This document shows, piece after piece, positions 1 to 6,100 of a stretch of DNA of 10,768 nucleotides. Each line of letters starts with the position of its first letter. Position 1 is the stretch's first letter. Source of the stretch: JAJUJL01 sp041736465 (lineage in GTDB: Bacteria > Chloroflexota > Anaerolineae > Anaerolineales > UBA4823); assembly GCA_041736465.1 (NCBI GenBank), contig JBGSTO010000379.1:1-10768 (forward strand), read 5' to 3'. The position numbers were made by a program, and so were the translations under genes. Below the pieces are notes generated by a model. That model did not search any database. It was not told the origin of the DNA and worked only from the letters and a program-made list of their open reading frames with translations.

Positions 1-1222
1 CCGGCAGCCCGACCGCCAGCGCCGCCAGCCCTTGGGCCAGCGTGCGCAGCCAGTCCTCCTGCACTGCGCCAGCCAGTGAATTCACCAGCAGGCCGATCAG
101 CTCATACAATCCATAGACGCTGCCTGCCAGGCCGAACAATGCCAGGGCATAATCGTACAGGCGGCGCAGCTCCGGCAGGCGCACCGGGGTAAACTGGCGG
201 CGCAGCCGGCCGAAACGTCCCAGCGTGCGGCGGGCAAACGTCCAGCCAGCTGGCCTGATTGTTTTCGGTGTTGTGCTGGGTTCCACTGCAGCAGGTTTGA
301 GATCGGCGGATAACAACCGGCGCGCATACGCCCAGACAGCAGCCAGCGGCAGCAGACTGCCCAACGGCGGTCCAAGGAAGCGCAGGAATTCAGACTGCTC
401 CCGCATTTCGCCCAACAGCAGCAGCAGTACCTGGCGCAGCGATCCATAGGTCGAAACCAGGGTCGCGCCTGCCGCGGCAATTAACAGCAGTGACAGCGCT
501 ACCAGGCGGGTGGAAGCCCGGCGTTCTTCCTGATCGAGCCACGACCCACCCAGGATGCGCCCCGCAAACAGCCAGACCGGCGCTCCCACCAGCAGCTGCG
601 CCATGCCGTTGGCAAGTTGGTAGCGGATATCGAACTCACCCGGGTCGAGAAGCTGGATCAGCGTGCTCAGGGTTTGCGCCGCGCCGGTAACCGCCAGCCC
701 CAGGCCGATCAGCAGCCACAGGTAGCGGTGCAGGCGGCGCACCCCGGCATATTCTTCATCCACCGGCCCGGCGCGCCAATCGAGGCGCAGCATCGAAAGC
801 GCCCAGGTGGCAGCCATCAGGTTGGTCAGGATGGATGACAAGTGATCGATCAGCGCCGTTGCCAGCCGGTCTACCGCGGGCGTGCGCAAAATTTGATTGA
901 AGGTGATCTCGAGGATCGAGCGGGAATCCAACACCGCGGGGAGAAAAGTGGCAAACAAGACCGCATACAGAAACACCGCCCGCAGCCGGGCTGAACGCTC
1001 CTGTGGGTTTGCCCGGGCGCTGCGCTGCGCCAGGAGCCAGTGCACGGCAAATACCGGCAGCCCGACCAAAACCAGCGAAATGGAGGTGGCGATGCGCGCC
1101 ACCAGTAATTCCTGAGGTAATCCGGCTAACAGGCCGCGCGCCAGCCCGATGATGCCCCAGATCACCGTTTCCAGGCTGACCAGCGCAACCGCGTACAGGT
1201 ACAGGCGGCGCAGTGTGCTCAT
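1..1222 (-). CDS. DUF5671-like multi-helix membrane protein (3' end beyond window)
   Basis: An uninterrupted reading frame runs from an ATG at 1222 to the left edge and gives 407 residues with no stop seen. The protein is strongly hydrophobic. It reads as about five copies of a two-helix unit starting near residues 5, 83, 162, 239 and 352. Each unit opens with a motif like RRLYLYAVALVSLETVIWG and closes with one like GLPVFAVHWLLAQR (residues 53-67) or GAPVWLFAGRIL (213-224). This pattern matches what I know of DUF5671 proteins, which are frequent in Chloroflexota and have no established function. It is probably an integral inner-membrane protein; there is no cleavable signal peptide, since the first helix follows the start directly. 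A basic, Pro/Thr-containing linker (about 305-350) separates units four and five. No good ribosome-binding site lies close to the ATG; a TATAAT box ends 6 nt upstream (see promoter entry). The family call is from memory of the motif; the membrane topology is inferred from composition. Confidence 0.75.
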   Translation of the reverse strand, partial: MSTLRRLYLYAVALVSLETVIWGIIGLARGLLAGLPQELLVARIATSISLVLVGLPVFAVHWLLAQRSARANPQERSARLRAVFLYAVLFATFLPAVLDSRSILEITFNQILRTPAVDRLATALIDHLSSILTNLMAATWALSMLRLDWRAGPVDEEYAGVRRLHRYLWLLIGLGLAVTGAAQTLSTLIQLLDPGEFDIRYQLANGMAQLLVGAPVWLFAGRILGGSWLDQEERRASTRLVALSLLLIAAAGATLVSTYGSLRQVLLLLLGEMREQSEFLRFLGPPLGSLLPLAAVWAYARRLLSADLKPAAVEPSTTPKTIRPAGWTFARRTLGRFGRLRRQFTPVRLPELRRLYDYALALFGLAGSVYGLYELIGLLVNSLAGAVQEDWLRTLAQGLAALAVGLP

Positions 1223-1228
1223 GGGTTT

Positions 1229-1234
1229 ATTATA
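1229..1234 (-). promoter_or_regulatory. Perfect TATAAT box just upstream of the membrane-protein start
   Basis: The minus strand reads TATAAT here, and its last base is 6 nt before the ATG at 1222. If used as a -10 element, transcription would start on or next to the A of the ATG, giving a leaderless mRNA. The hexamer 17 nt upstream (CACTAC) is a poor -35 element and falls inside the terminator hairpin of the preceding gene. This is a sequence match only. Confidence 0.4.
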
Positions 1235-1241
1235 GTCCTTT

Positions 1242-1286
1242 AAAAAAAGATGTAGTGGTCGGGCAGAGCCGGACCACTACATCTTT
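1242..1286 (-). terminator. Intrinsic terminator of the glutamate dehydrogenase gene
   Basis: Arms 1246-1264 and 1268-1286 are complementary over 19 positions with a single mismatch (1261 with 1271) and an AGA triloop. The stem is 15 bp, one mismatch, then 3 bp. Read on the minus strand, the stem is followed by an unbroken run of T, complementary to the seven A at 1242-1248. It begins about 10 nt after the dehydrogenase TAA stop at 1297. Position, stem strength and U tract all fit a rho-independent terminator. The near-perfect symmetry means it could also be a copy of a dispersed palindromic repeat serving as terminator. Confidence 0.88.
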
Positions 1287-1296
1287 ATCAATCTAT

Positions 1297-2583
1297 TTAC
1301 AGCCAGCCGCGCAGTTCCATCGCCTTGACTACCCGGTCGATGGCAACCATATAGGCGGCGTCGCGCATAAGCACTTTCTGCCCCTCAGACATTTCCAGCA
1401 CGCTGTTGAAGGCCTGCGTGATCTTGGTATCCAGGCGCTGCAGCACCTCGTCTTTGGTCCAGTAGTAATTCATATCGTTCTGCACGCTCTCGAAATACGA
1501 GACGGTCACACCGCCGGCGTTGCACAGGAAGTCTGGGATGATGAAGACACCATTCTGCCTGAGGACTGCGTCGGCATCCGGCGTGGTGGGGCCGTTGGCG
1601 CCTTCCGCCACCAGGCGCACCCGGCTGCTGACGCGCTTGACGGTCTCGGCATTGATCTGGCCTTCCAGCGCGCCCGGTATGAGCACGTCAACGTCTTTGT
1701 CGATCCAGGCATCGCCGTCCTCGATCAGGTAGCCTTCGGCGATAGCCTTATCTTTATCGATCGAGCCGTAGATATCGGTGATCGACATCAGGAAGCGCAC
1801 ATTCACCCCGTCCATCTTGGTAACGGTGTACGGAGCGCGGTCTTCGCGGTCCCAGTAAGACACGCACACCACCTTGCCGCCCAGCATTTCGGTAAAGCCC
1901 ATGGCGGCGTACTGCGAGACGTTGCCAAAGCCCTGTAAGGCAGCCAGCGATTTGGCCGGGTCCATCTTCAGATGGCGCATGGCCTCGCGCACGGTATAAA
2001 TCACCCCATAGCCGGTGGCTTCGGTGCGCCCCAGCGAGCCGCCGCCGCCCACCGGCTTGCCGGTGATCACGCCCGGCGTGAATTGGCCCACCAGCTTGGA
2101 ATACTCATCCATCATCCAGCCCATCATCTGCGGTGTGGTGCCCACGTCGGGGGCGGGCACATCCTGGCGCGGGCCGATATTGCGCCACATCTGACCGATC
2201 CAGCCGCGGCACAGGCGTTCTTTCTCGGATACCGTCAGGCTGGCCGAGTCTACCGGCACGCCGCCTTTGCCGCCGCCCAGGGGGATATCCGCCACGGCAG
2301 TTTTCCAGGTCATCCACATTGCCAGGGCGCGCACTGTGTCCAGCGTCTCGGCGGGATGGAAGCGGATGCCGCCTTTGGCCGGGCCGCGGGCATCGTTGTG
2401 CTGCACGCGGTAGCCAAAAAACATTCGCATGGTGCCATCGTCCATGCGTACGGGGATCATAAACTTGAATTCGCGAGTCGGCCAGCGCAGCATTTCAGCC
2501 ACCTGCGGGTCCAGGTTGAGCTGCCCGGCAACCCGGTCGAACTGGCTCTGGGCCATTTTGAACGCATTGATCATTTCTGTCAT
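1297..2583 (-). CDS. gdhA: Glutamate dehydrogenase (Glu/Leu/Phe/Val dehydrogenase family)
   Basis: This 428-residue enzyme interconverts glutamate with 2-oxoglutarate and ammonium using NAD(P)H in the cytoplasm. Residues line up with the catalytic set of the family: K70 (PAKGGIRFHP), K94 (TWKTAVADIP), K106 (PLGGGKGGV) and D146 (PAPDVGT), with the same mutual spacing as K89, K113, K125 and D165 of the Clostridium symbiosum enzyme. The Rossmann nucleotide loop is GFGNVS at 218-223, and the conserved FLCNAGGVTVSYFE stretch lies at 352-365. The length matches short hexameric bacterial enzymes. I chose the ATG at 2583 because AGGAG (2591-2595) sits 7 nt upstream; an upstream in-frame start at 2631 would lie inside a hairpin and add an unconserved tail. 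The gene is monocistronic in appearance: a promoter-like element and structured leader precede it and a terminator follows. Coenzyme preference cannot be read confidently. A leucine or valine dehydrogenase is a less likely alternative. Confidence 0.95.
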   Translation of the reverse strand: MTEMINAFKMAQSQFDRVAGQLNLDPQVAEMLRWPTREFKFMIPVRMDDGTMRMFFGYRVQHNDARGPAKGGIRFHPAETLDTVRALAMWMTWKTAVADIPLGGGKGGVPVDSASLTVSEKERLCRGWIGQMWRNIGPRQDVPAPDVGTTPQMMGWMMDEYSKLVGQFTPGVITGKPVGGGGSLGRTEATGYGVIYTVREAMRHLKMDPAKSLAALQGFGNVSQYAAMGFTEMLGGKVVCVSYWDREDRAPYTVTKMDGVNVRFLMSITDIYGSIDKDKAIAEGYLIEDGDAWIDKDVDVLIPGALEGQINAETVKRVSSRVRLVAEGANGPTTPDADAVLRQNGVFIIPDFLCNAGGVTVSYFESVQNDMNYYWTKDEVLQRLDTKITQAFNSVLEMSEGQKVLMRDAAYMVAIDRVVKAMELRGWL

Positions 2584-2610
2584 GTTTTCTCTCCTGTTTG
2601 GTATATTGTT

Positions 2611-2636
2611 ACGCGGTGAGCGTCTGCTCACTGCGT
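2611..2636 (-). promoter_or_regulatory. Dyad-symmetric hairpin or operator upstream of gdhA
   Basis: The sequence GTGAGC-GTCT-GCTCAC (2616-2631) is a perfect 6-bp dyad. It extends outward to 11 bp (2611-2621 with 2626-2636) with one non-Watson-Crick pair. It lies 28 nt before the dehydrogenase ATG. It could be an operator for a dimeric regulator or an RNA stem in the leader. On the minus-strand RNA the imperfect pair is A-C, so the DNA-operator reading is at least as likely. Confidence 0.45.
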
Positions 2637-2660
2637 TGGTTCTATTGGATTAAATATAAA

Positions 2661-2683
2661 CGGGCACCCCGGACGGGCGCCCG
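2661..2683 (-). terminator. Terminator-like hairpin in the gdhA leader
   Basis: In the minus-strand RNA, nine bases pair on each side of a five-base GUCCG loop. All pairs are Watson-Crick except one G-U; on the plus strand that pair would be A-C, which favours the minus orientation. The stem is followed by UUUAUAUUUAAU. It could terminate read-through from gatB, whose stop is about 410 nt upstream. If the promoter at 2766-2794 is real, it instead lies inside the gdhA leader and could act as an attenuator. Confidence 0.55.
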
Positions 2684-2691
2684 CTTTGTTA

Positions 2692-2705
2692 GCTGCGTTT
2701 GCAGC
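2692..2705 (-). other. Small perfect hairpin in the gdhA leader
   Basis: GCTGC (2692-2696) and GCAGC (2701-2705) form a perfect 5-bp stem around a GTTT loop, a few bases from the terminator-like hairpin at 2661-2683. A further imperfect stem lies at 2727-2751 (CATC/GATG plus GCG/CGC with one bulged base and a 10-nt loop). Together they make the stretch upstream of gdhA look like a structured 5' untranslated region. No known riboswitch signature was recognised. Confidence 0.35.
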
Positions 2706-2765
2706 GGCTATGTAAAACACGAGGCTCATCGCGTTGCACTCAGCGCAGATGTCTCTCTATCTATA

Positions 2766-2794
2766 AGATTAGCAAAGGTCGGCAAAACCGTCAA
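2766..2794 (-). promoter_or_regulatory. Candidate sigma70-type promoter for gdhA
   Basis: On the minus strand TTGACG (2794-2789) matches five of six bases of the -35 consensus. It is followed after exactly 17 nt by TAATCT (2771-2766), which keeps the conserved T, A and final T of the -10 element. Transcription would begin near 2760, giving a leader of about 175 nt before the dehydrogenase ATG. It is a motif match in a non-coding region and in the right orientation, but it is unproven. Confidence 0.45.
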
Positions 2795-2799
2795 GTGAC

Positions 2800-3091
2800 T
2801 TTGTTCATAAAAACCCAAACACAAGGTCACGAATTATTCACAGCAAGAACACAAAGTTACAAAAAATCCCAGTGACCATTGCGCTTTCCTGATGTTTGCG
2901 GCAAGGCTTTTCTCCGCAGATTTCGCAGATGGACGCAGATAGTACAACTTTATCCACAGATTACACCGATTTCGCAGATTATTTAAAAAAAATAACTGCT
3001 TTCTTTGTGGTCTTGATGGCTTTTCTTGGTGTCCTTTGTGTTTCAAATTCCCTTCGCGCCTTGGCGACTTTGCGGTTAAATTGCCTTCTTT
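2800..3091. repeat. Intergenic repeat mosaic abutting the gatB stop
   Basis: This AT-richer stretch separates gatB from the gdhA leader. It contains GCAGAT at 2916, 2925, 2935 and 2974, roughly 10-nt spaced at first, plus the variants CACAGATT and CACCGATT. It also has short motif variants such as CTTTGTGG, GTCCTTTGTG and CGCGCCTTGGCG that alternate through the region. From memory, this composition matches dispersed non-coding mosaics in many environmental bacterial genomes, which are often mis-annotated as small proteins rich in NLRNLW and SAKSAEK strings. An 86-codon minus-strand ORF (2834-3094) and a 66-codon plus-strand ORF (2896-3096) translate to just such strings, so I do not call them genes. 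The unit begins essentially at the gatB TGA. No clear terminator for gatB is visible within it. Confidence 0.6.
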
Positions 3092-4572
3092 CATAGCGTG
3101 CGAGACTGCTTAATCGCCTGCAACTTGCGCTGCAAAGCCTGCTGCACCACCTGCGGGTTGGCCTGCCCGCGCGCCAGGCGCATCACCTGCCCGAACATCC
3201 ACTGCGACACGCTCTCCTTGCCGCCCAGGTAGCTCTCCACCTGGGCAGGATTATCCGCCAGCACCTGGTCTACCCAGGCGTCGATCTGCGCCTGGTCCGA
3301 TACCTGGCGCAAGCCTTTGTCTTTCACCACGCTGGCAGCGCTCTTGCCGCTCTCCAGCATCTCTGCCAGCACGCTTTTGGCGGTGTTCTGGTTGATCTCG
3401 CCGCCGGAAACCATGTGCACCAGGTCTGCAAGTGCTTCGGGGGTGACCTTGATTTCTTCGATCGACCGGTTGTTGGTATTCATCCAGCCGAAAATTTCGC
3501 CGGTGATCCAGTTGGCGATTTGCTTGGGTGGCAGCTCGGGGCGGGCCTGCAGGGAGGTTTCGAAGTAGCCCGCTACCGCACGTTCTGCCACCAGCACATC
3601 GGCGTCGTAAGCGCTCAGCCCGTACTGCTGCTGGAAGCGGCGGTAGCGGGCGGCGGGCAGCTCCGGCAGATCGCGGCGGATTTGCTCCACCCAGGCGGGA
3701 TCGAGCACCAGCGGCGGCAGGTCCGGTTCGGGGAAATAGCGGTAATCGTGGGCTTCTTCCTTGCTGCGCTGCGCCACCGTAACGCCGCGCGCCTCGTCCC
3801 AGCCCAGGGTCTGCTGCACGACGCGTTTACCCTGTCTCAGGAGCTCGCTCTGGCGCTGAATTTCAAATTCCACCGAGCGTTCCAGCGCACGAAAACTGTT
3901 CAGGTTCTTAATCTCGGTGCGTGTGCCCAACTCGGTGCTGCCTGCCGGGCGCACTGAAACGTTAGGTTCGATGCGCATCACACCTTTTTGCATGTCACCG
4001 GAGTTGACGCCTGTGTAGCGCAGCAGGCTGCGCAGCGCCATGGCGTAGGCGCGCACCTGCTCGGGTGTGTGCAGGTCTGGCTCGGTGACGATCTCCAGCA
4101 GCGGCACGCCGGCGCGGTTCAAATCCACCAGGGAATGGCTGTCTCCATCGCCGTTCACGTGGGTGAGCTTGCCGGTATCTTCTTCCAGGTGCACGCGGCG
4201 GATGCGCACGCGCAGCTCGCCGGTGGAGACGACAATCGTCAGGCAGCCGTTGCGCGCCAGCGGCTGCTCGTACTGCGAGATCTGGTAGCCCTTAGGCAGA
4301 TCGGGGTAGAAATAGTTCTTGCGGGCGAAAACGCTCAGCGGAGCGATCTCGCATTCCAGCGCCAGGGCAACCCGCAGGGCGTACTCGACAGCCCGCTGAT
4401 TCACTACCGGCAGCACGCCGGGCATGCCGGCGCATACCGGGCACACGGCGACGTTAGGCTGTGCCACGGTCGAATCCACCACCGGGCAGGCGCAGAACAT
4501 CTTCGATGCAGTCTGGAGCTCGGCATGCACCTCCAGCCCGATGACCGCTTCATACTCGGAATTCGTGCTCAT
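3091..4572 (-). CDS. gatB: Aspartyl/glutamyl-tRNA(Asn/Gln) amidotransferase subunit B
   Basis: GatB binds mischarged Glu-tRNA(Gln) or Asp-tRNA(Asn) and activates the acyl group with ATP, so that ammonia delivered from GatA can form the amide. The 493 residues cover the whole family. The N-terminal motif IGLEVHAELQTASKMF is at 11-26. Four cysteines in CAC (27, 29) and CPVC (44, 47) fit the zinc site found in many GatB proteins. Further conserved blocks are KNYFYPDLPKGYQISQYEQP (85-104), DLNRAGVPLLEIVTEPD (150-166), EIKNLNSF (220-227) and DYRYFPEPDLPPL (276-288). The C-terminal third matches the helical and YqeY-like tail that contacts tRNA. The ATG directly follows the aminotransferase TAG with no spacer, suggesting translational coupling. 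The TGA stop overlaps the start of the repeat mosaic. gatA lies about 5 kb upstream in the same direction, and gatC is not in the window. Confidence 0.97.
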   Translation of the reverse strand: MSTNSEYEAVIGLEVHAELQTASKMFCACPVVDSTVAQPNVAVCPVCAGMPGVLPVVNQRAVEYALRVALALECEIAPLSVFARKNYFYPDLPKGYQISQYEQPLARNGCLTIVVSTGELRVRIRRVHLEEDTGKLTHVNGDGDSHSLVDLNRAGVPLLEIVTEPDLHTPEQVRAYAMALRSLLRYTGVNSGDMQKGVMRIEPNVSVRPAGSTELGTRTEIKNLNSFRALERSVEFEIQRQSELLRQGKRVVQQTLGWDEARGVTVAQRSKEEAHDYRYFPEPDLPPLVLDPAWVEQIRRDLPELPAARYRRFQQQYGLSAYDADVLVAERAVAGYFETSLQARPELPPKQIANWITGEIFGWMNTNNRSIEEIKVTPEALADLVHMVSGGEINQNTAKSVLAEMLESGKSAASVVKDKGLRQVSDQAQIDAWVDQVLADNPAQVESYLGGKESVSQWMFGQVMRLARGQANPQVVQQALQRKLQAIKQSRTL

Positions 4573-5736
4573 CTATCCGTGGCGCTGCACGAAGTGCCCG
4601 ATGCGCTGCAGCGCTTCCTCGATCTTTTCATAAGCGGTAGCGTAAGAGCAGCGCACATATCCCTCGCCGCCCGGTCCAAAGGCGCTGCCGGGAACGACTG
4701 CCACCCGTTCTTCCTCCAGCAGTTTTTGGGCGAAGGTATCCTCGTCCATGCCGGTGATGGCAATGCTGGGGAAGGCATAGAAAGCGCCGTGCGGCTCGAA
4801 GGTGGGCAGCCCCAGGGCGTTCATTCCACCCACGATCAGCCGGCGGCGGCGGTCGTACTCCTGGCGCATTTCCTCTACAGCGGCTTTCCCATTGAGGATG
4901 GCTTCCAGAGCGGCGTCCTGAGCGGTGGTGGGCGCCGACATGATGGTGTACTGGTGGATGCGCACCAAGCCGCGCAGGATATTCGCTGGAGCGGCAGCAA
5001 AGCCCACGCGCCAGCCGGTCATGGCGTAATTCTTGGAGAAACCGCCCAGCAGGATGGTGCGCTCCCACATACCCGGCAGCCCGGCGAAGCATACGTGCTC
5101 GACGCCGTACACCAGCTGGTCGTACAGCTCATCCGAAATCACAATCAGGTCGTGCTGCGCAGCCAGGCGCGCCACCTCGAGCAGGTTCTGGCGGGTGGAA
5201 ACGCCGCCGGTCGGGTTGTTGGGCGAGCTGATCAGGATGGCTTTGGTGTGCGGTGTGATGGCAGCCTGCAGTCTTTCGGGGCGCATCTGGAAACCATCTT
5301 CCACGTAGGTGGGCACTTCCACCGGCACGCCGCCCGCCAGGATCACCTCCGCCTGGTAGGAAACGAAGCAGGGCGTGGGGACGATCACCTCATCCCCCGG
5401 GTTGAGTAAGGCGGTCAGCGCCAGGTACAGCGCCTCGGAGACGCCCACCGAGATCATAATTTCCGTTGCCGGATCGTACTGCACGCCGTAGCGCCCCAAC
5501 AGGTACTCCGTCAGCGCCCGGCGCAGGGGCAGCTTGCCGGCGTTGGAGGTATAGTGCGTTTCGCCCTGCTGCAGCGAGCGTATGCCGGCCTGCAGGATGT
5601 GATCGGGCGTGGTGAAATCCGGCTCGCCAATGCCCAATGAGATGACATCCTTCATCGTCGCAACGATATCGAAGAATTTACGGATGCCTGAGGGTTTCAG
5701 GTTGGCTACACGGGTTGCCAGGTATTCTCTGCTCAC
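4573..5736 (-). CDS. Class I/II PLP-dependent aminotransferase (aspartate aminotransferase fold)
   Basis: This 387-residue, full-length fold-type I aminotransferase is cytoplasmic. The Schiff-base lysine is K235 in GGFSKNYAMTGWRVGF, with S234 and R243 as expected phosphate contacts. N174 in SPNNPTGG, D202 and Y205 in SDELYDQLVY, and R362 in VRCSYA match PLP and carboxylate-binding positions. GIGEPDFTTP (35-44) is the usual N-terminal motif. It resembles the AspC/PatA group of broad aminotransferases. Candidate substrates include aspartate, aromatic amino acids and N-acetyl-diaminopimelate precursors, and the sequence alone does not decide. The start is GTG at 5736, preceded 5 nt upstream by AAGGAG (5742-5747). 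An ATG two bases earlier is out of frame and is followed at once by TGA. The TAG stop touches the gatB ATG. A palindromic repeat lies between this gene and the DUF6504 gene upstream. Confidence 0.92.
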   Translation of the reverse strand: MSREYLATRVANLKPSGIRKFFDIVATMKDVISLGIGEPDFTTPDHILQAGIRSLQQGETHYTSNAGKLPLRRALTEYLLGRYGVQYDPATEIMISVGVSEALYLALTALLNPGDEVIVPTPCFVSYQAEVILAGGVPVEVPTYVEDGFQMRPERLQAAITPHTKAILISSPNNPTGGVSTRQNLLEVARLAAQHDLIVISDELYDQLVYGVEHVCFAGLPGMWERTILLGGFSKNYAMTGWRVGFAAAPANILRGLVRIHQYTIMSAPTTAQDAALEAILNGKAAVEEMRQEYDRRRRLIVGGMNALGLPTFEPHGAFYAFPSIAITGMDEDTFAQKLLEEERVAVVPGSAFGPGGEGYVRCSYATAYEKIEEALQRIGHFVQRHG

Positions 5737-5761
5737 ATAGGCTCCTTGTTTGTCACCATTG

Positions 5762-5859
5762 TGTCACCCTGAGGGGGCGTTCTGTGCGACCGAAGGGTCT
5801 CCCGGTTTGCCTGGAGATCCTTCGCTGCCCAATCCGTAGGATTGGCGCTCAGGATGACA
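5762..5859. repeat. Palindromic intergenic repeat with TGTCAYCCTGAG arms
   Basis: The outer arms are TGTCACCCTGAG (5762-5773) and CTCAGGATGACA (5848-5859), complementary at most positions. An inner pair, 5791-5802 with 5813-5824, is complementary throughout with one G-T wobble and encloses a 10-nt loop. A third hairpin, CAATCC-GTA-GGATTG (5830-5844), is set into the right arm. From memory the arm sequence TGTCATCCTGAG...GAAGGATCT is a dispersed repeat in several bacterial phyla, with unknown function. The element occupies nearly all of the 134-nt space between DUF6504 and the aminotransferase, so in the transcript it would fold into a large structure within the operon. Confidence 0.75.
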
Positions 5860-5870
5860 GTGGGAAGTGG

Positions 5871-6098
5871 TCAGGCTGCGTACCAGCTCTGCTCACCTTC
5901 ATTGTACAACAGGTTCAACACCAGCATATCCGCTGTGCGCACCTGAAAGCCAATCCCTTCAGGCGTGCGCCAGCGCTGCAGGACTTCCGCAACCGCATGC
6001 CATTCGCCCTGCAGGCATACCGCCCTGGGACGCTCCGGGTAGGCCGCGCCGGCGTAGCAACTTACCTGCACTTCCTCGCCGGTCTCTCCTGGCGCCAT
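5871..6098 (-). CDS. DUF6504 family small protein
   Basis: A 75-residue protein. The core EVQVSCYAGAAYPERPRAV, followed by GEWHAVAEVLQRWRTPEGIGFQVRT and ending LLYNEGEQSWYA, is the pattern I associate with DUF6504. That family is a compact, probably beta-rich domain of unknown function, common in Chloroflexota and Actinobacteria. It has no signal peptide or membrane segment. The ATG at 6098 lies two bases after the nucleotidyltransferase TAG, so the two genes are almost certainly co-transcribed and probably translationally coupled. The stop at 5871 is followed 11 nt later by the palindromic repeat. The family assignment is from recall of the motif, and the cellular role is unknown. Confidence 0.75.
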   Translation of the reverse strand: MAPGETGEEVQVSCYAGAAYPERPRAVCLQGEWHAVAEVLQRWRTPEGIGFQVRTADMLVLNLLYNEGEQSWYAA

Positions 6099-6100
6099 CG

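Noticed and set aside
97..480. 127-codon minus-strand ORF at the left edge
   Set aside because: It is out of frame with the continuous 407-codon membrane-protein frame and is rich in Cys and Arg, typical of an alternative frame.
2640..2760. T-box or glutamine riboswitch before gdhA
   Set aside because: Hairpins are present, but I could not find the T-box antiterminator core (TGGNACCGCG) or a motif set for a known aptamer, so only a generic structured leader is claimed.
2834..3094. 86-codon minus-strand ORF overlapping the gatB stop as ATGA
   Set aside because: The overlap looks like coupling, but the translation (NLRNRCNLW, SAKSAEKSLA, SPRREGN) is the familiar product of intergenic repeat words and has no protein family.
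3988..5409. Long plus-strand open frame (473 codons) opposite gatB and the aminotransferase
   Set aside because: It crosses two well-supported minus-strand genes, has no recognisable domain and is rich in His, Ala, Gly and Gln, as expected from GC-rich antisense frames.
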